A stretch of 64,000 bases of DNA from positions 870,501 through 934,500 of the forward strand of contig NZ_AP026708.1 in assembly GCF_026000375.1 (NCBI RefSeq), in the 5' to 3' direction. The position numbers were made by a program, and so were the translations under genes. The notes beneath the pieces are model-generated. The model was given only the letters and a program-made list of their open reading frames with translations. It was not told where the DNA came from and did not search any database. The stretch comes from Pseudodesulfovibrio portus (GTDB taxonomy: Bacteria; Desulfobacterota; Desulfovibrionia; Desulfovibrionales; Desulfovibrionaceae). Shown here one piece after another: positions 1-7,821 of this stretch; within the stretch, counting starts at the first letter, position 1; every line of letters begins with the position of its first letter.

Positions 1-1384
1 GACCGTAGAAGGCTCCGTCGCCCTCGTTGATCTGATAGGCCATGCCGGATTTGTCCAGCGCCTGGCGCAGTCCCTCGGTGGCCACCTCCCAGTCCTCGTC
101 GGAGCCGATGGACTTCTCGGGGCGGGTGGACAGCTCCACGTCGAACTCGTAGTCGAACAGGGCGTAGATGTCCTGGTAGAACTTGATCAGGTCGAGGATT
201 TCCTCCTCCACCTGGTCGGGGCGGCAGATCAGGTGCGCGTCGTCCTGGGTGAAGGTGCGCACGCGCATCAACCCGTGCAGCACGCCGGATTTCTCATGGC
301 GGTGGACCACGCCCAGCTCGAAGTAGCGCTGAGGCAGGTCGCGGTAGCTCATGATCTTTCTTTTATAGATGATCATGTGCGCCAGGCAGTTCATGGGCTT
401 GATGCCGTAGGCCTGGTCGTCGATCTCCGTGAAATACATGTTTTCGCGGTAATTGTCGTAGTGGCCGGACTTCTCCCACAGCTCGCGCTTGAGGATCAGC
501 GGACCCTGCACGAGATTGTAGCCGCGCTTGAGGTGTTCCTTGCGCTCGAAGTCCTCGAGGATGGCCCGCAGCAGCATGCCGCGCGGGTGCCACAGAGACA
601 TGCCCGGGCCGATCTCGTCGGAGAAGGAGAACAGGTCGAGCTGCTTGCCGAGCTTGCGGTGGTCGCGCTTCTTGGCCTCTTCCAAACGGGCCAGGTGCTT
701 CTTGAGCGCCTTGGGATCGTTCCAGGCCGTGCCGTAGATGCGCTGGAGCTGCTTGTTCTTCTCGTCGCCGCGCCAGTAGGCCCCGGCCACGGACAGGAGC
801 TTGAAGGCCTTGATCTGACCGGTGCGGGCCACGTGCGGGCCGCGGCACAGGTCGGCGAACTCGCCGTGGGTGTAGACGGAGAAATCGTCGCCGCCCAGGT
901 CGTCCATGATCTCGGGCTTGTAGTCCTCGCCCATGGACTCGAAGAGCTTCACGGCGTCGGCCTTGCACATGACGGAACGGGCGAACTCCTTGTTCGCGCC
1001 CACCGAGGAGAGCATTTCCTTCTCGATGGCTTCCAGGTCCTCGGGCGTGAACGGGCGCTCGTAATCGAAATCGTAGTAGAACCCGTCCTTGATGGCCGGG
1101 CCGATGGTCACCCTGGCGGTGGGAAAGAGCTTCTTGACGGCCTCGGCCATGAGGTGGGCCGCAGAGTGACGGATGATGTCCAGCCCCTCTTCGGAATCCT
1201 CGAAGACGGGCTCGATGGCAGTGCAGGTGTCGGTGACGGTTGCGGACAGGTCCAGGACGGTGTCGCCGCACCGGGCGGCCACGGCCTTCTTGAACTGCTT
1301 CTTGGACAGGCCCTCTTGAAGGGCGTCGGCGCAACTTGCACCGTCGGCCAATTCAACCTGGTTGCCAGCGACTTCGATCTGCAC
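1..1384 (-). CDS. thrS: threonyl-tRNA synthetase (5' part; continues beyond window start)
   Basis: Charges tRNA-Thr with threonine in the cytoplasm. Reading the minus strand from the GTG at 1384 gives an open frame to the window edge, about 461 codons, so the C-terminal catalytic end and anticodon-binding domain are missing from the window. The start follows a GGAG-type Shine-Dalgarno (ATGAAGGAGTAACAAA-GTG). Visible in order: an N-terminal TGS-like region, the second additional domain with HSAAHLMAEAV, then the class II core with GPGMSLWHPRG (motif 1 area), KPMNCLAHM and a motif 2-like VHRHEKSGVLHGLMRVRTF. The family zinc cysteine lies in MNCxxH; here the usual Pro-Gly after the Cys is Leu-Ala, while Cys and His are kept. 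The tRNA-Val gene lies just upstream in the same direction. Identity is secure. Confidence 0.96.
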   Translation of the reverse strand, partial: MQIEVAGNQVELADGASCADALQEGLSKKQFKKAVAARCGDTVLDLSATVTDTCTAIEPVFEDSEEGLDIIRHSAAHLMAEAVKKLFPTARVTIGPAIKDGFYYDFDYERPFTPEDLEAIEKEMLSSVGANKEFARSVMCKADAVKLFESMGEDYKPEIMDDLGGDDFSVYTHGEFADLCRGPHVARTGQIKAFKLLSVAGAYWRGDEKNKQLQRIYGTAWNDPKALKKHLARLEEAKKRDHRKLGKQLDLFSFSDEIGPGMSLWHPRGMLLRAILEDFERKEHLKRGYNLVQGPLILKRELWEKSGHYDNYRENMYFTEIDDQAYGIKPMNCLAHMIIYKRKIMSYRDLPQRYFELGVVHRHEKSGVLHGLMRVRTFTQDDAHLICRPDQVEEEILDLIKFYQDIYALFDYEFDVELSTRPEKSIGSDEDWEVATEGLRQALDKSGMAYQINEGDGAFYG

Positions 1385-1433
1385 TTTGTTACTCCTTCAT
1401 CCCGCCAACATGCCGGGACCACTAAAGAATGAA

Positions 1434-1455
1434 AGGGAGGCCACTTGGCCTCCCT
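1434..1455 (-). terminator. hairpin terminator after tRNA-Val
   Basis: Read on the minus strand, GGGAGGCC and GGCCTCCC form an 8-bp perfect stem around a 4-base loop, followed by TTTCATT. It lies between the tRNA-Val 3' end and the thrS start, so it probably ends or attenuates the tRNA transcript before thrS. Confidence 0.65.
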
Positions 1456-1468
1456 TCCGGGGATGTTC

Positions 1469-1543
1469 TGGTAGGCGCGGAGGGATTTGAACCCACGACC
1501 CTTTGCACGTCAAGCAAATGCTCTCCCCCTGAGCTACGCGCCT
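1469..1543 (-). tRNA. tRNA-Val (anticodon GAC)
   Basis: The minus strand folds as a cloverleaf: acceptor AGGCGCG/CGCGCCT, D-arm GCTC...GAGC, anticodon stem TTTGC/GCAAA with loop TTGACGT (anticodon GAC, reading GUC/GUU valine codons), and a T-arm with TTCAAAT loop and one T-T mismatch in its stem. The 3' CCA is encoded. It is 75 nt and sits just upstream of thrS. Confidence 0.95.
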
Positions 1544-1563
1544 TCTCGTCGAAGCGGAGTGAA

Positions 1564-1592
1564 TAACTATATGGACCCCGGTTGGTTGTCAA
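1564..1592 (-). promoter_or_regulatory. sigma-70-like promoter for tRNA-Val
   Basis: On the minus strand a consensus -35 TTGACA (1587-1592) lies 17 bp from TAGTTA (1564-1569), or 15 bp from TATAGT. The tRNA begins about 20 bases downstream, which fits a tRNA promoter. Confidence 0.6.
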
Positions 1593-1765
1593 GCACGAGG
1601 TGAGAGTTTTTTAGTTTTTTTCACTGCCGGGCAAACTGACTATCCCCGAAAGAGGATTCCAGCCTGTCCCCACCATGAAAACAGGCAGGCAATCCGGACA
1701 TTGTTTATCGAAGCATGCTAATTTTCTTCATCATTTCTCACCACAGCCAATAAGGATTCTCAACG

Positions 1766-2716
1766 ATGCCCGAATTGTCTAAAGCCCAACGGATCGACGC
1801 CATTGTGGACACCCGGCTGAACAGTGGGAACTATCGTCACGAAATAGCCCGGTTCGTTGAGCCCGGATCGACCAATATACTTTAATATGGCTTCGGGAAC
1901 GCATCCCTCCTGCTCGGCCTGCGCCGAGACAAGCAATGCAAAGGCATATATGGTGTCGAGATCAACCCTACTGCCATAGAGAGGGTTGATGACCTGCTGG
2001 ACAAGACCTGGCTCATCGACCTCAACAAACACGACGCCTGGCTCGAGGAGGAATACGAGGGATTCTTCAATTACATCCTCGCCCCCATGTCTATGGAGCA
2101 CACCTACGATCCCTGGTATGTGCTCAAGAAGTTCAGCAAATATCTGGCCCCCGGCGGCAAGCTCGTCGTCCAGACCCCCAACGTCCAATGCTGGGAAACC
2201 ATCTACCGTCTGTTATCGGGCGACTTCCCCTACGTTTCGGGTGGAACCTGGGATTACAGCCACATCCGATGGTACACTCTCAAAAGCTGGATCGACATCG
2301 GCTTCGTCGCCGGATTCAACGTGATCTCCATGCTGCCGCAGATTGCAGGCAACCCCGACCTCAGCCATCTGGAAAAACGAAAAGAAATCAAAACACTGCG
2401 CCTCCCACCGCCGGAGACGAAATCCAACTACCAGCCCATCGACATCGTCATGCCCGTGGATATCAAGCCGATCTACAACCTCTTTCTGGCCCACGCCTTC
2501 GTGCTGCTGCTGGAAAAAGACCGAGACCCCGAGGACTATGACCCCACGCCTGCGGGTGGCTATCTTGAGTCCTACCGACTGAACACGCCGAACTTCCTGG
2601 CGGACATAGCGGCCCTGGCCGCCCACCCTATCGTTCCCAGTTCCTTCTCCACTGTCCGCAAAAAAGCCGTCACAGTGGCGGAAACACTTAAAATGAAAGC
2701 AGGCAAAAAGGAATAA
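1766..2716 (+). pseudogene. class I SAM-dependent methyltransferase with in-frame nonsense codon
   Basis: A continuous frame from ATG 1766 (AAGGA Shine-Dalgarno about 9 bases upstream) to the stop at 2716 would encode 316 residues, but codon 40 (1883-1885) is TAA. The stop falls inside SAM-binding motif I: the reading is ...TNIL-stop-YGFGNASLLLGL, where a GAA codon would give the common LExGxG form, so one G-to-T change explains it. The frame stays coding-like on both sides: GVEINPTAIERVDDLL, then the post-motif II strand FNYILAPMSMEHTYDPW and YLAPGGKLVVQTPN. It resembles Methyltransf_23-type enzymes of glycan or secondary metabolism. A restart at ATG 2087 would give a 209-residue protein without the SAM site, presumably inactive. 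Sequencing error, pseudogenisation or a phase-variable/readthrough gene are all possible. Confidence 0.8.
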
Positions 2717-2741
2717 ATCTCAGCGAATCGCAAAATCGGCC

Positions 2742-2770
2742 CGGCCCGCTCATGCGGATCGGGCCGTCTT
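2742..2770 (+). terminator. terminator after the methyltransferase pseudogene
   Basis: CGGCCCG (2742-2748) pairs with CGGGCCG (2760-2766) around an 11-base loop, followed by TCTTCTT. It lies 25 bases after the stop codon. Confidence 0.6.
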
Positions 2771-2873
2771 CTTCGGACATCACCAGCCACGACTCAATGG
2801 CCGCAGTCCTTCCCGGTCGTCCTGCGAAGCCGCGTGCAGGGCCCCGCCATGGATGCTTCTCTGCCTGTGCGCA

Positions 2874-3881
2874 TCAGGCCTTTCGTCCGGCCATCAGCAG
2901 TCCTTTGCGACGCTTGCCCGCCGGGCAGGACAGGATGTCCGTGAAGCCCGCTTTCAGCAATGCGCCCTCCAAGTGATCCTTCCCTATGAAATGCGACTTG
3001 TAGCCGCTGACCCGGGTAATGAACTGCACCACGGCGGTATAGTTCGGGTCCAGGTCCCCGGCAACGTTCAAGTGATGGGAAACGAACCAGCCCCCCGGCT
3101 TCAGGGATTCGTACAACATCCGAGCGACTCCCTCCAGGTCATCCACAAACCCGTAGAGGACATGGGAGGCCAGGGCAAGGTCATAACGATCCGCACCCAA
3201 CCGTTCAAGGCGCAAATCCATACCCACGGGCTTCAGACGTCCGCCCAGTTCACGTTTCTCTATCCGTCCGCCCACGGCCTCGGCCACGTGGGGCAGGTCC
3301 AGCAATTCCCCGGTCATGCCCGGGTAATTTTCCAGCAGGGACATGGAGAGCTCACCATGGTTGCCGCCGATATCGCACAACATCCCGGACTCATTCAGAT
3401 CGGGCAGCGTCCGAACCAGGGCCAAGGTGTCCTGCAGCCCGCCCAGACGCGCATGCTGGAGCGTTCCGGTCATGGAGTCCTCGGAACCCCATCCGTCGTC
3501 CACTTCCTCGCGCATGTCGGACTCGCCCCGCAACAACCTCCCGAGATTCAGCGTCACAAAATCGTTGAACCGCGATTGTAATTCCAGCGCCTTGCCCTGG
3601 TAAAAGGGAGACGTGGAGACCAGGTGTTCACCGGCAACCAGTGAATTGGCGTAACCGGTCGGACCGGACACCACCAACTGCATACCGGCGAGCAGCTCCA
3701 GCAGCGCCTCGGTCGGTTCTTCCTCAAGGCCGAGTTTCCCGGCCACCGCCGCAGCGGTCAGCGGCCCCTGCTCCAGGGAATCGAACAGCCCCATGCGGGC
3801 GCTGTCCATAATGGCGCTGAAACCCACGCCCTGCATCAGCATCGTCTCAACAAAGGAAAAATCGCTTTTCGGGGTTTGCAT
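2874..3881 (-). CDS. O-methyltransferase family 2 (acetylserotonin/BchU-like) protein
   Basis: Predicted 335-residue SAM-dependent methyltransferase that would transfer a methyl group to a small hydroxylated or aromatic substrate; the substrate is unknown. The N-terminal ~100 residues form a winged-helix dimerisation domain (GVGFSAIMDSARMGLFDSL, then TAAAVAGKLGL) typical of plant-type O-methyltransferases. The Rossmann domain follows with SAM motif CDIGGNHGELSMSLL, a DLPHV strand end and YESLKPGGWFVSHH. The start at 3881 is chosen for the strong AAGGAGG six bases upstream; an upstream in-frame Met lacks a ribosome site. It lies 29 bases downstream of a marR-type gene in the same direction, so the two probably form an operon controlled by that regulator. 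Confidence 0.8.
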   Translation of the reverse strand: MQTPKSDFSFVETMLMQGVGFSAIMDSARMGLFDSLEQGPLTAAAVAGKLGLEEEPTEALLELLAGMQLVVSGPTGYANSLVAGEHLVSTSPFYQGKALELQSRFNDFVTLNLGRLLRGESDMREEVDDGWGSEDSMTGTLQHARLGGLQDTLALVRTLPDLNESGMLCDIGGNHGELSMSLLENYPGMTGELLDLPHVAEAVGGRIEKRELGGRLKPVGMDLRLERLGADRYDLALASHVLYGFVDDLEGVARMLYESLKPGGWFVSHHLNVAGDLDPNYTAVVQFITRVSGYKSHFIGKDHLEGALLKAGFTDILSCPAGKRRKGLLMAGRKA

Positions 3882-3910
3882 CTGCAACCTCCTTGTACTG
3901 ATTGTTCGAG

Positions 3911-4369
3911 TCATTCCAGATAGGAATCCATCCAGACATGCATCTGCCTACAGAATCCCTCAATCACTCCAAACCGCTCAGTGTCCAAGGCCGCCAGGTA
4001 TTGCAGAAAGTCCCTGTCATGATCCATGTGGAACTCCATGTGCCTCTCATGGGCCATCCGCCCCTTTTCCGTCACCGTCACCAACATTCTTGAACGTTTC
4101 TCCGGGTCAGGCTCCTTTTGGACAAATCCCCGCTCCGCCAGTTTGCCCACCATCTGAGACGAGGCCCCCTTGGTGGTGCCGAAGGCATCGCCCAGTTCCG
4201 TGACCCCGACCGGTCCGTTTTTCGCCACCCAACTGACGGCATGAATTTCAGCAGGGAAAAGCGTTTCATCGGGGGCGACCGTCAGGGGGGACTTGCTCAC
4301 TCGGACATATTTTTCCAGAACAAACCCTAAACTTGAGAAAAGGCGTTGCATTTCCGGTGTAATTTTCAT
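3911..4369 (-). CDS. MarR-family transcriptional regulator
   Basis: 152-residue winged-helix repressor. Seen in order: an N-terminal dimerisation helix, the recognition region GVTELGDAFGTTKGASSQMVGKL, the wing with EPDPEKRSRMLVTVTEKG, and a C-terminal dimerisation helix ending HVWMDSYLE. Known MarR proteins bind palindromic operators as dimers and release DNA on binding phenolics or oxidants. It is transcribed just ahead of the O-methyltransferase, and two tandem palindromic copies overlap its own promoter, so autoregulation and control of the methyltransferase are likely. The start codon has no good Shine-Dalgarno and lies only 8 bases after a TATACT -10 element. Confidence 0.9.
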   Translation of the reverse strand: MKITPEMQRLFSSLGFVLEKYVRVSKSPLTVAPDETLFPAEIHAVSWVAKNGPVGVTELGDAFGTTKGASSQMVGKLAERGFVQKEPDPEKRSRMLVTVTEKGRMAHERHMEFHMDHDRDFLQYLAALDTERFGVIEGFCRQMHVWMDSYLE

Positions 4370-4374
4370 GACCT

Positions 4375-4414
4375 ATTAGTATAGCAGCTAAACCAATTAG
4401 TCAAGCAACTAAAC
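4375..4414 (-). promoter_or_regulatory. tandem 19-bp operator repeats overlapping the marR promoter
   Basis: Two direct copies of ATTAGT-(AT/CA)-AGCA(G/A)CTAAAC lie at 4375-4393 and 4396-4414, a 21-bp period, i.e. two helical turns. The 4396-4414 copy contains the inverted repeat TTAGT/ACTAA. On the minus strand they overlap -35 TTGACT and -10 TATACT (4378-4383). The layout suits two MarR dimers bound on the same DNA face. Confidence 0.7.
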
Positions 4415-4481
4415 AACTTTTCGATGCAACAAAGAAGCCGCCCTTCAGGCGGCTTGTCTTCCCATACGGAGAATCAAGGCT

Positions 4482-5171
4482 TCAGCCCATCCGCTCCAAC
4501 GCTTCACGCGCCAAATCCCCTACCGTCAGGTCGACGATTTCGCCGTCCCGAAAGGTGCGGATTTCGTTCCCGTCGTCCCTGAGGGCCTCCAGCCCGGGCT
4601 TGGCCGCCCGCGCCTTGATCAGGCCCAGGGTCCAGGCCGCGTAGGCGCGGTTGTGCGCGTCCTCGTCGTCCAGCCCTGCAATCAGGAAGCGTTCGCTGGG
4701 GGCGACCAGTTCAGGGCGCGCGCCCGCCAACCGGGCCAGGCCCCAGTAGACGTCGCGGCGCAATTCCGGATGGTCCAGGAAGTTGCCGTCGCACTTCTCG
4801 TCGCAGAAAATGTAGGAAGACAGTATCTTGTGGAATTCCTTGGCCACGCGATCGTTGCGCACCATGGCCTCGGCCATGAAATGGGGAATTCCCCAGCCCA
4901 GGTTGCCGGACTCCTCGTTCATGTACCACATGAGCGTGCGCATGAGCACACGCGCCTTTTCCATGGACGCGCGGGCAAGACGGTCGGCGGTCAGGCCAAA
5001 GGCCGTGACCGAACGCCAACGCACCTCCTCGGCCTTGTCCAGACGGAGGTTGAGCAGGGGCGCGACCAGATCACCGGGACGACAGGCCTCGAGTTCGTCG
5101 AGCCTGTCCCGCCAGTCGGAAGCGGAAAGTATTTCGCGGACCTGTTTTTTCGTTCTGCGGAAACGGGACAT
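4482..5171 (-). CDS. HEAT-repeat-like conserved protein (DVU0298-type)
   Basis: 229 residues of helical repeats: VAPLLNLRLDKAEEVRWRSV and later ELRRDVYWGLARLAGARP and AHNRAYAAWTLGLIKA resemble HEAT repeats. A CxxxC (FCDEKCD) sits mid-protein. There is no signal peptide, so it is probably cytoplasmic. It resembles a conserved hypothetical family of Desulfovibrio (DVU0298-like, from memory); no function can be assigned. The start at 5171 is chosen for the AAGGAG upstream (CAAGGAGCTACC-ATG). It is separated from the upstream TPR gene by a strong hairpin terminator, so it may have its own promoter. Confidence 0.75.
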   Translation of the reverse strand: MSRFRRTKKQVREILSASDWRDRLDELEACRPGDLVAPLLNLRLDKAEEVRWRSVTAFGLTADRLARASMEKARVLMRTLMWYMNEESGNLGWGIPHFMAEAMVRNDRVAKEFHKILSSYIFCDEKCDGNFLDHPELRRDVYWGLARLAGARPELVAPSERFLIAGLDDEDAHNRAYAAWTLGLIKARAAKPGLEALRDDGNEIRTFRDGEIVDLTVGDLAREALERMG

Positions 5172-5193
5172 GGTAGCTCCTTGGGCAAATAAA

Positions 5194-5219
5194 AGGGGGC
5201 CGTCAGCTGACGGCCCCCT
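5194..5219 (-). terminator. terminator after the TPR gene
   Basis: On the minus strand GGGGGCCGTCAG pairs with CTGACGGCCCCC in a perfect 12-bp stem, followed by TTTTATT. It ends the YkgJ-hypothetical-TPR cluster. Confidence 0.85.
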
Positions 5220-5260
5220 CATAATAATCACGATTTGCGCGTTCGCAACAGGAACGAATC

Positions 5261-5884
5261 CTATTTATTGTTTTCCTCGACTTCCTTCTTGAAGTCCTCG
5301 AGCACCTCGAAGCCGGACTCCTCGGCCTTCCGGATGCACACGGCGGCATCGGCCCAATCACCGTTGTGGGCATCGATGATGGCCTTGTTGTTCCAGGCCG
5401 GGCCGAAGTTGGGCTGCCTCTCCAGGAGCACCTTGAGAATCTTGTCCGCCTCCTCGTAGTCGCCCATGGTGATGAGCAGAGTGGACATGGTGGCCTGTGC
5501 CTGAGCGAATTCCGGGTCCAGCTTGAGCGCCTTCTTGAGCGCCTTGTGCGCCTTGTCATGCTCGCCGAGCTGCATGTAGACGAAGCCGATGTTGCCCCAG
5601 GGCACGGCAAAGAAAGGCCGCTGCTGGGTGGCCTGGACATTGTAGTTCAGGCAGGACTCCATGTCGTCGCGCTGCAGGGCGATGCCGCCCAGTTGCACGT
5701 AGCCCTCGGCCATGCGCGGGGAATGGGCCACGGCGTCCAGGAACTCGCGCTCGGCTTCCACGAAGTCGCGGCGGGTCAGGTAGGCCACGCCGAGATTGTA
5801 GTGGGTGTTGCCACAGGTGGGATTGACTTCCAGCTTGCCCTTGAGATCGGCAATGTACTCGTCGATATTGTCGAATTGTTCCAT
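5261..5884 (-). CDS. tetratricopeptide-repeat protein
   Basis: 207-residue protein made almost wholly of TPR motifs. Successive repeats are visible: NTHYNLGVAYLTRRDFVEAE, AEGYVQLGGIALQRDDMES, AVPWGNIGFVYMQLGEHDKA, AQATMSTLLITMGDYEEAD and AWNNKAIIDAHNGDWADA. TPRs mediate protein-protein contacts; no enzymatic domain or signal peptide is present, so it is likely a cytoplasmic adaptor. An AAGGAT Shine-Dalgarno precedes the start. It follows the 121-residue hypothetical by 15 bases and probably shares its transcript. The partner protein is unknown. Confidence 0.88.
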   Translation of the reverse strand: MEQFDNIDEYIADLKGKLEVNPTCGNTHYNLGVAYLTRRDFVEAEREFLDAVAHSPRMAEGYVQLGGIALQRDDMESCLNYNVQATQQRPFFAVPWGNIGFVYMQLGEHDKAHKALKKALKLDPEFAQAQATMSTLLITMGDYEEADKILKVLLERQPNFGPAWNNKAIIDAHNGDWADAAVCIRKAEESGFEVLEDFKKEVEENNK

Positions 5885-5899
5885 GTCGCTATCCTTGAT

Positions 5900-6265
5900 C
5901 TATGGCTCAACGCCGTGTTTCTTGCAATGTTCCGCGTACCAGAGGCAAAAATCGAATACGGGACGGACCTTCTCGAAGTTCATGACCATCATGACGTTGA
6001 ACTCGTTGACCTGGTCGATGTACTCCTGGTTCGTATTCCGGCCCGATTCCCGGATGAACAGCTGGGTCAGCTCCGCCTGGGTGTAACCGGTCTTGTCCTT
6101 GCGGATGTCGATGGGGTCGAACGGGGCCGCGAACGGGTCCCACTTGTCATACCCCATGCGGTCCACGAACCGGCGACGCCGGGGGGACATCTTCTCGTAC
6201 ATATACCGCTTGCGGTCGGCGATCTCCTCGTCGGAGAGATCTTCATAGTTGATATTGTCCGTCAT
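5900..6265 (-). CDS. conserved hypothetical protein (121 aa)
   Basis: Not recognised. The protein is charged and soluble-looking, with an acidic start (NINYEDLSDEEIADRKRYMY), a basic patch (SPRRRRFVDRMGYDKWDPF) and a C-terminal FCLWYAEHCKKHG. There is no signal peptide or membrane segment. The start codon lies one base after the stop of the YkgJ-type gene, so translation is probably coupled and the three genes YkgJ, this one and the TPR protein form one operon. That suggests, by context only, a shared role around a metal- or Fe-S-binding cysteine cluster protein. Confidence 0.7.
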   Translation of the reverse strand: MTDNINYEDLSDEEIADRKRYMYEKMSPRRRRFVDRMGYDKWDPFAAPFDPIDIRKDKTGYTQAELTQLFIRESGRNTNQEYIDQVNEFNVMMVMNFEKVRPVFDFCLWYAEHCKKHGVEP

Positions 6266-6266
6266 G

Positions 6267-7106
6267 CTATTTTTTCCCGCCGCCGAGCACGATGGATTCG
6301 CCGCAGGACTCGCAGGCGGCCTTGGACTGGGTGCAGCTCGCGCATGCCTCGGACTTGGGCGCTTCCGGCTCTTTCCGGGCCGTGGCGGCCATGGCCTCCA
6401 CAGCCTCCTTGCCGAGTTCCCGTTCAGCGTGTTCCCTGGGCACCGTCAGCTTGGCGCCGCCGCCCACGCCGAGATATTCCGCGTCGTACTCGGTGACGAC
6501 GGCCATGGAGACCGGCAGCAGGATTTCGCCCAGCTCCTTGTACTTGGAGCCGATGCCTTCCTTGAGCTCGCGCCCGATGTTCAGCAGCTTGTCCAGGATG
6601 ATGTCCATGTTCACGGTGGGGTATTTCTCGCCGCCCTTGAAACCGGACTTGCCGCACACGTGGGGTTCGCCGCCGATGGAGGTGGGCACGCCGTACAACC
6701 GGCAGGTGATGGGCCGGTGCTCGTAGATGGAGCAGAGGTCATTGTCGTCCAGCATGGGACACCGGACGCGCGCCTTGGCGACTTCCATCAGGATTTCGCT
6801 GGTGGGCGCGCCCTTCTGGGTGGCCATGTAGACCTTGCGCTTGAGCTTGTGAATCTGGCGGTCGGCCTTGTCTGCGCGATCCATGATGGAGGACCGCTCG
6901 AGGCCGGAAAATTTTTCATTGAACTTGGCATTGATGTACATGGCTTCCACCAGGGTGACATCAAACAGGGCGTAGCAGCAATCGCTGCAGCCCTTGCCGC
7001 ATTTGACCAGGTCGGGCACGTCGTTTTCAAAACGCTTGAAAACCGACTCCACTTCGGCCACGACGGCCTCGTACTTTTCGAAGTATTCGGTAAAATCTAG
7101 GGCCAT
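6267..7106 (-). CDS. YkgJ-family cysteine cluster protein
   Basis: 279 residues. The N-terminal half carries the family cluster CGKGCSDCC (around residues 46-54), then RCPMLDDNDLCSIYEHRPITCRLYG, the CxxY...RPxxCR pattern expected to bind zinc or an Fe-S cluster. The C-terminus adds an extra CASC...CESCG motif (last ~25 residues) that standard YkgJ proteins lack. The start at 7106 is preferred because AGGAGTGA precedes it. It is the first gene of the YkgJ-hypothetical-TPR operon. Function in the family is poorly defined; a role in metal or cofactor handling is only inferred. Confidence 0.85.
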   Translation of the reverse strand: MALDFTEYFEKYEAVVAEVESVFKRFENDVPDLVKCGKGCSDCCYALFDVTLVEAMYINAKFNEKFSGLERSSIMDRADKADRQIHKLKRKVYMATQKGAPTSEILMEVAKARVRCPMLDDNDLCSIYEHRPITCRLYGVPTSIGGEPHVCGKSGFKGGEKYPTVNMDIILDKLLNIGRELKEGIGSKYKELGEILLPVSMAVVTEYDAEYLGVGGGAKLTVPREHAERELGKEAVEAMAATARKEPEAPKSEACASCTQSKAACESCGESIVLGGGKK

Positions 7107-7300
7107 GTATCTCACTCCTGGTCCGACCCGCGCAGGCAAGCGCGCGCCATGGGGTTTCGCTCAGATCAATTAAGTCGTGAATGGAGGCCGTCAACCGTCG
7201 GGGCCGAGAAAATCGGGCGAAGATGGGCCCGGAGGAGAAAAAAAGACGCCCGTAGGCGACGGCAGGGGGCAACCGGAGTCGCCCGATGCAGAAATGGAAC

Positions 7301-7326
7301 GGGAGCGACGAAAAATCGTCGCTCCC
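7301..7326 (-). terminator. hairpin after the ferredoxin gene
   Basis: GGGAGCGACGA pairs with TCGTCGCTCCC around a short A/T loop, 23 bases after the ferredoxin stop. The downstream T tract is weak, so termination efficiency is uncertain. The rest of 7107-7300 shows no gene. Confidence 0.6.
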
Positions 7327-7348
7327 GAAACCATATCAAAACTGGAGA

Positions 7349-7537
7349 CTAGTTCTCTTCGACGGTGATCGCGTCAGATTCGCAAACCTCAACGCAGGAC
7401 TCACAACCGAGACACTCGTCTTCGTTCACTGCAACGGCTTTGCCGTCCTGAAGCTCGTAGACTTCAACCGGACAGACGTCGACACATTCGCCGTCGCCAG
7501 TGCACTTGTCGTGATCGATAGTGATAGTATAGCCCAT
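7349..7537 (-). CDS. 7Fe ferredoxin of the D. africanus ferredoxin III type
   Basis: 62-residue soluble electron carrier. The first cluster motif is CTGDGECVDVCP: the second Cys position of CxxCxxCxxxCP is Asp, as in Desulfovibrio africanus ferredoxin III, where a [3Fe-4S] cluster can take up a metal through that Asp. The second motif CLGCESCVEVC is complete and would hold [4Fe-4S]. From memory the whole sequence is very close to D. africanus FdIII. The start ATG at 7537 is chosen for GGAGGG five bases upstream; an upstream TTG would overlap that site. Strongly acidic (VNEDE, TVEEN at the end). Monocistronic, with its own promoter and an about 130-base leader. Confidence 0.93.
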   Translation of the reverse strand: MGYTITIDHDKCTGDGECVDVCPVEVYELQDGKAVAVNEDECLGCESCVEVCESDAITVEEN

Positions 7538-7668
7538 TTTTCCCTCCAAAAAAGAATTTGGGATGCCCGATTAGCGGGCCTGTTTCGCGCGCCGGCGGAT
7601 TGTCACGAGACATTGCCGACACATTTTCAAAGTACGCTACCGGCCCGGAGAGGCCGGGCACGAATTTG

Positions 7669-7697
7669 CTGATATAATCAAGCCAGCCCTGTGTCAA
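7669..7697 (-). promoter_or_regulatory. ferredoxin promoter
   Basis: Minus strand TTGACA (7692-7697), 17-bp spacer, TATCAG (7669-7674). It implies a 5' leader of about 125 bases with a GC-rich hairpin near 7641-7660. Confidence 0.65.
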
Positions 7698-7821
7698 GAC
7701 ATGAAATCCCTTTTCAGGACAAGGACAAAAACGTAGACAAGGGGTTACGGCTTGAGGTGCGGCCCCGAGTCGTTTACCCTGCCGGAGCATATTCGAACCC
7801 AAACCCGATCGAGGCATCCAT

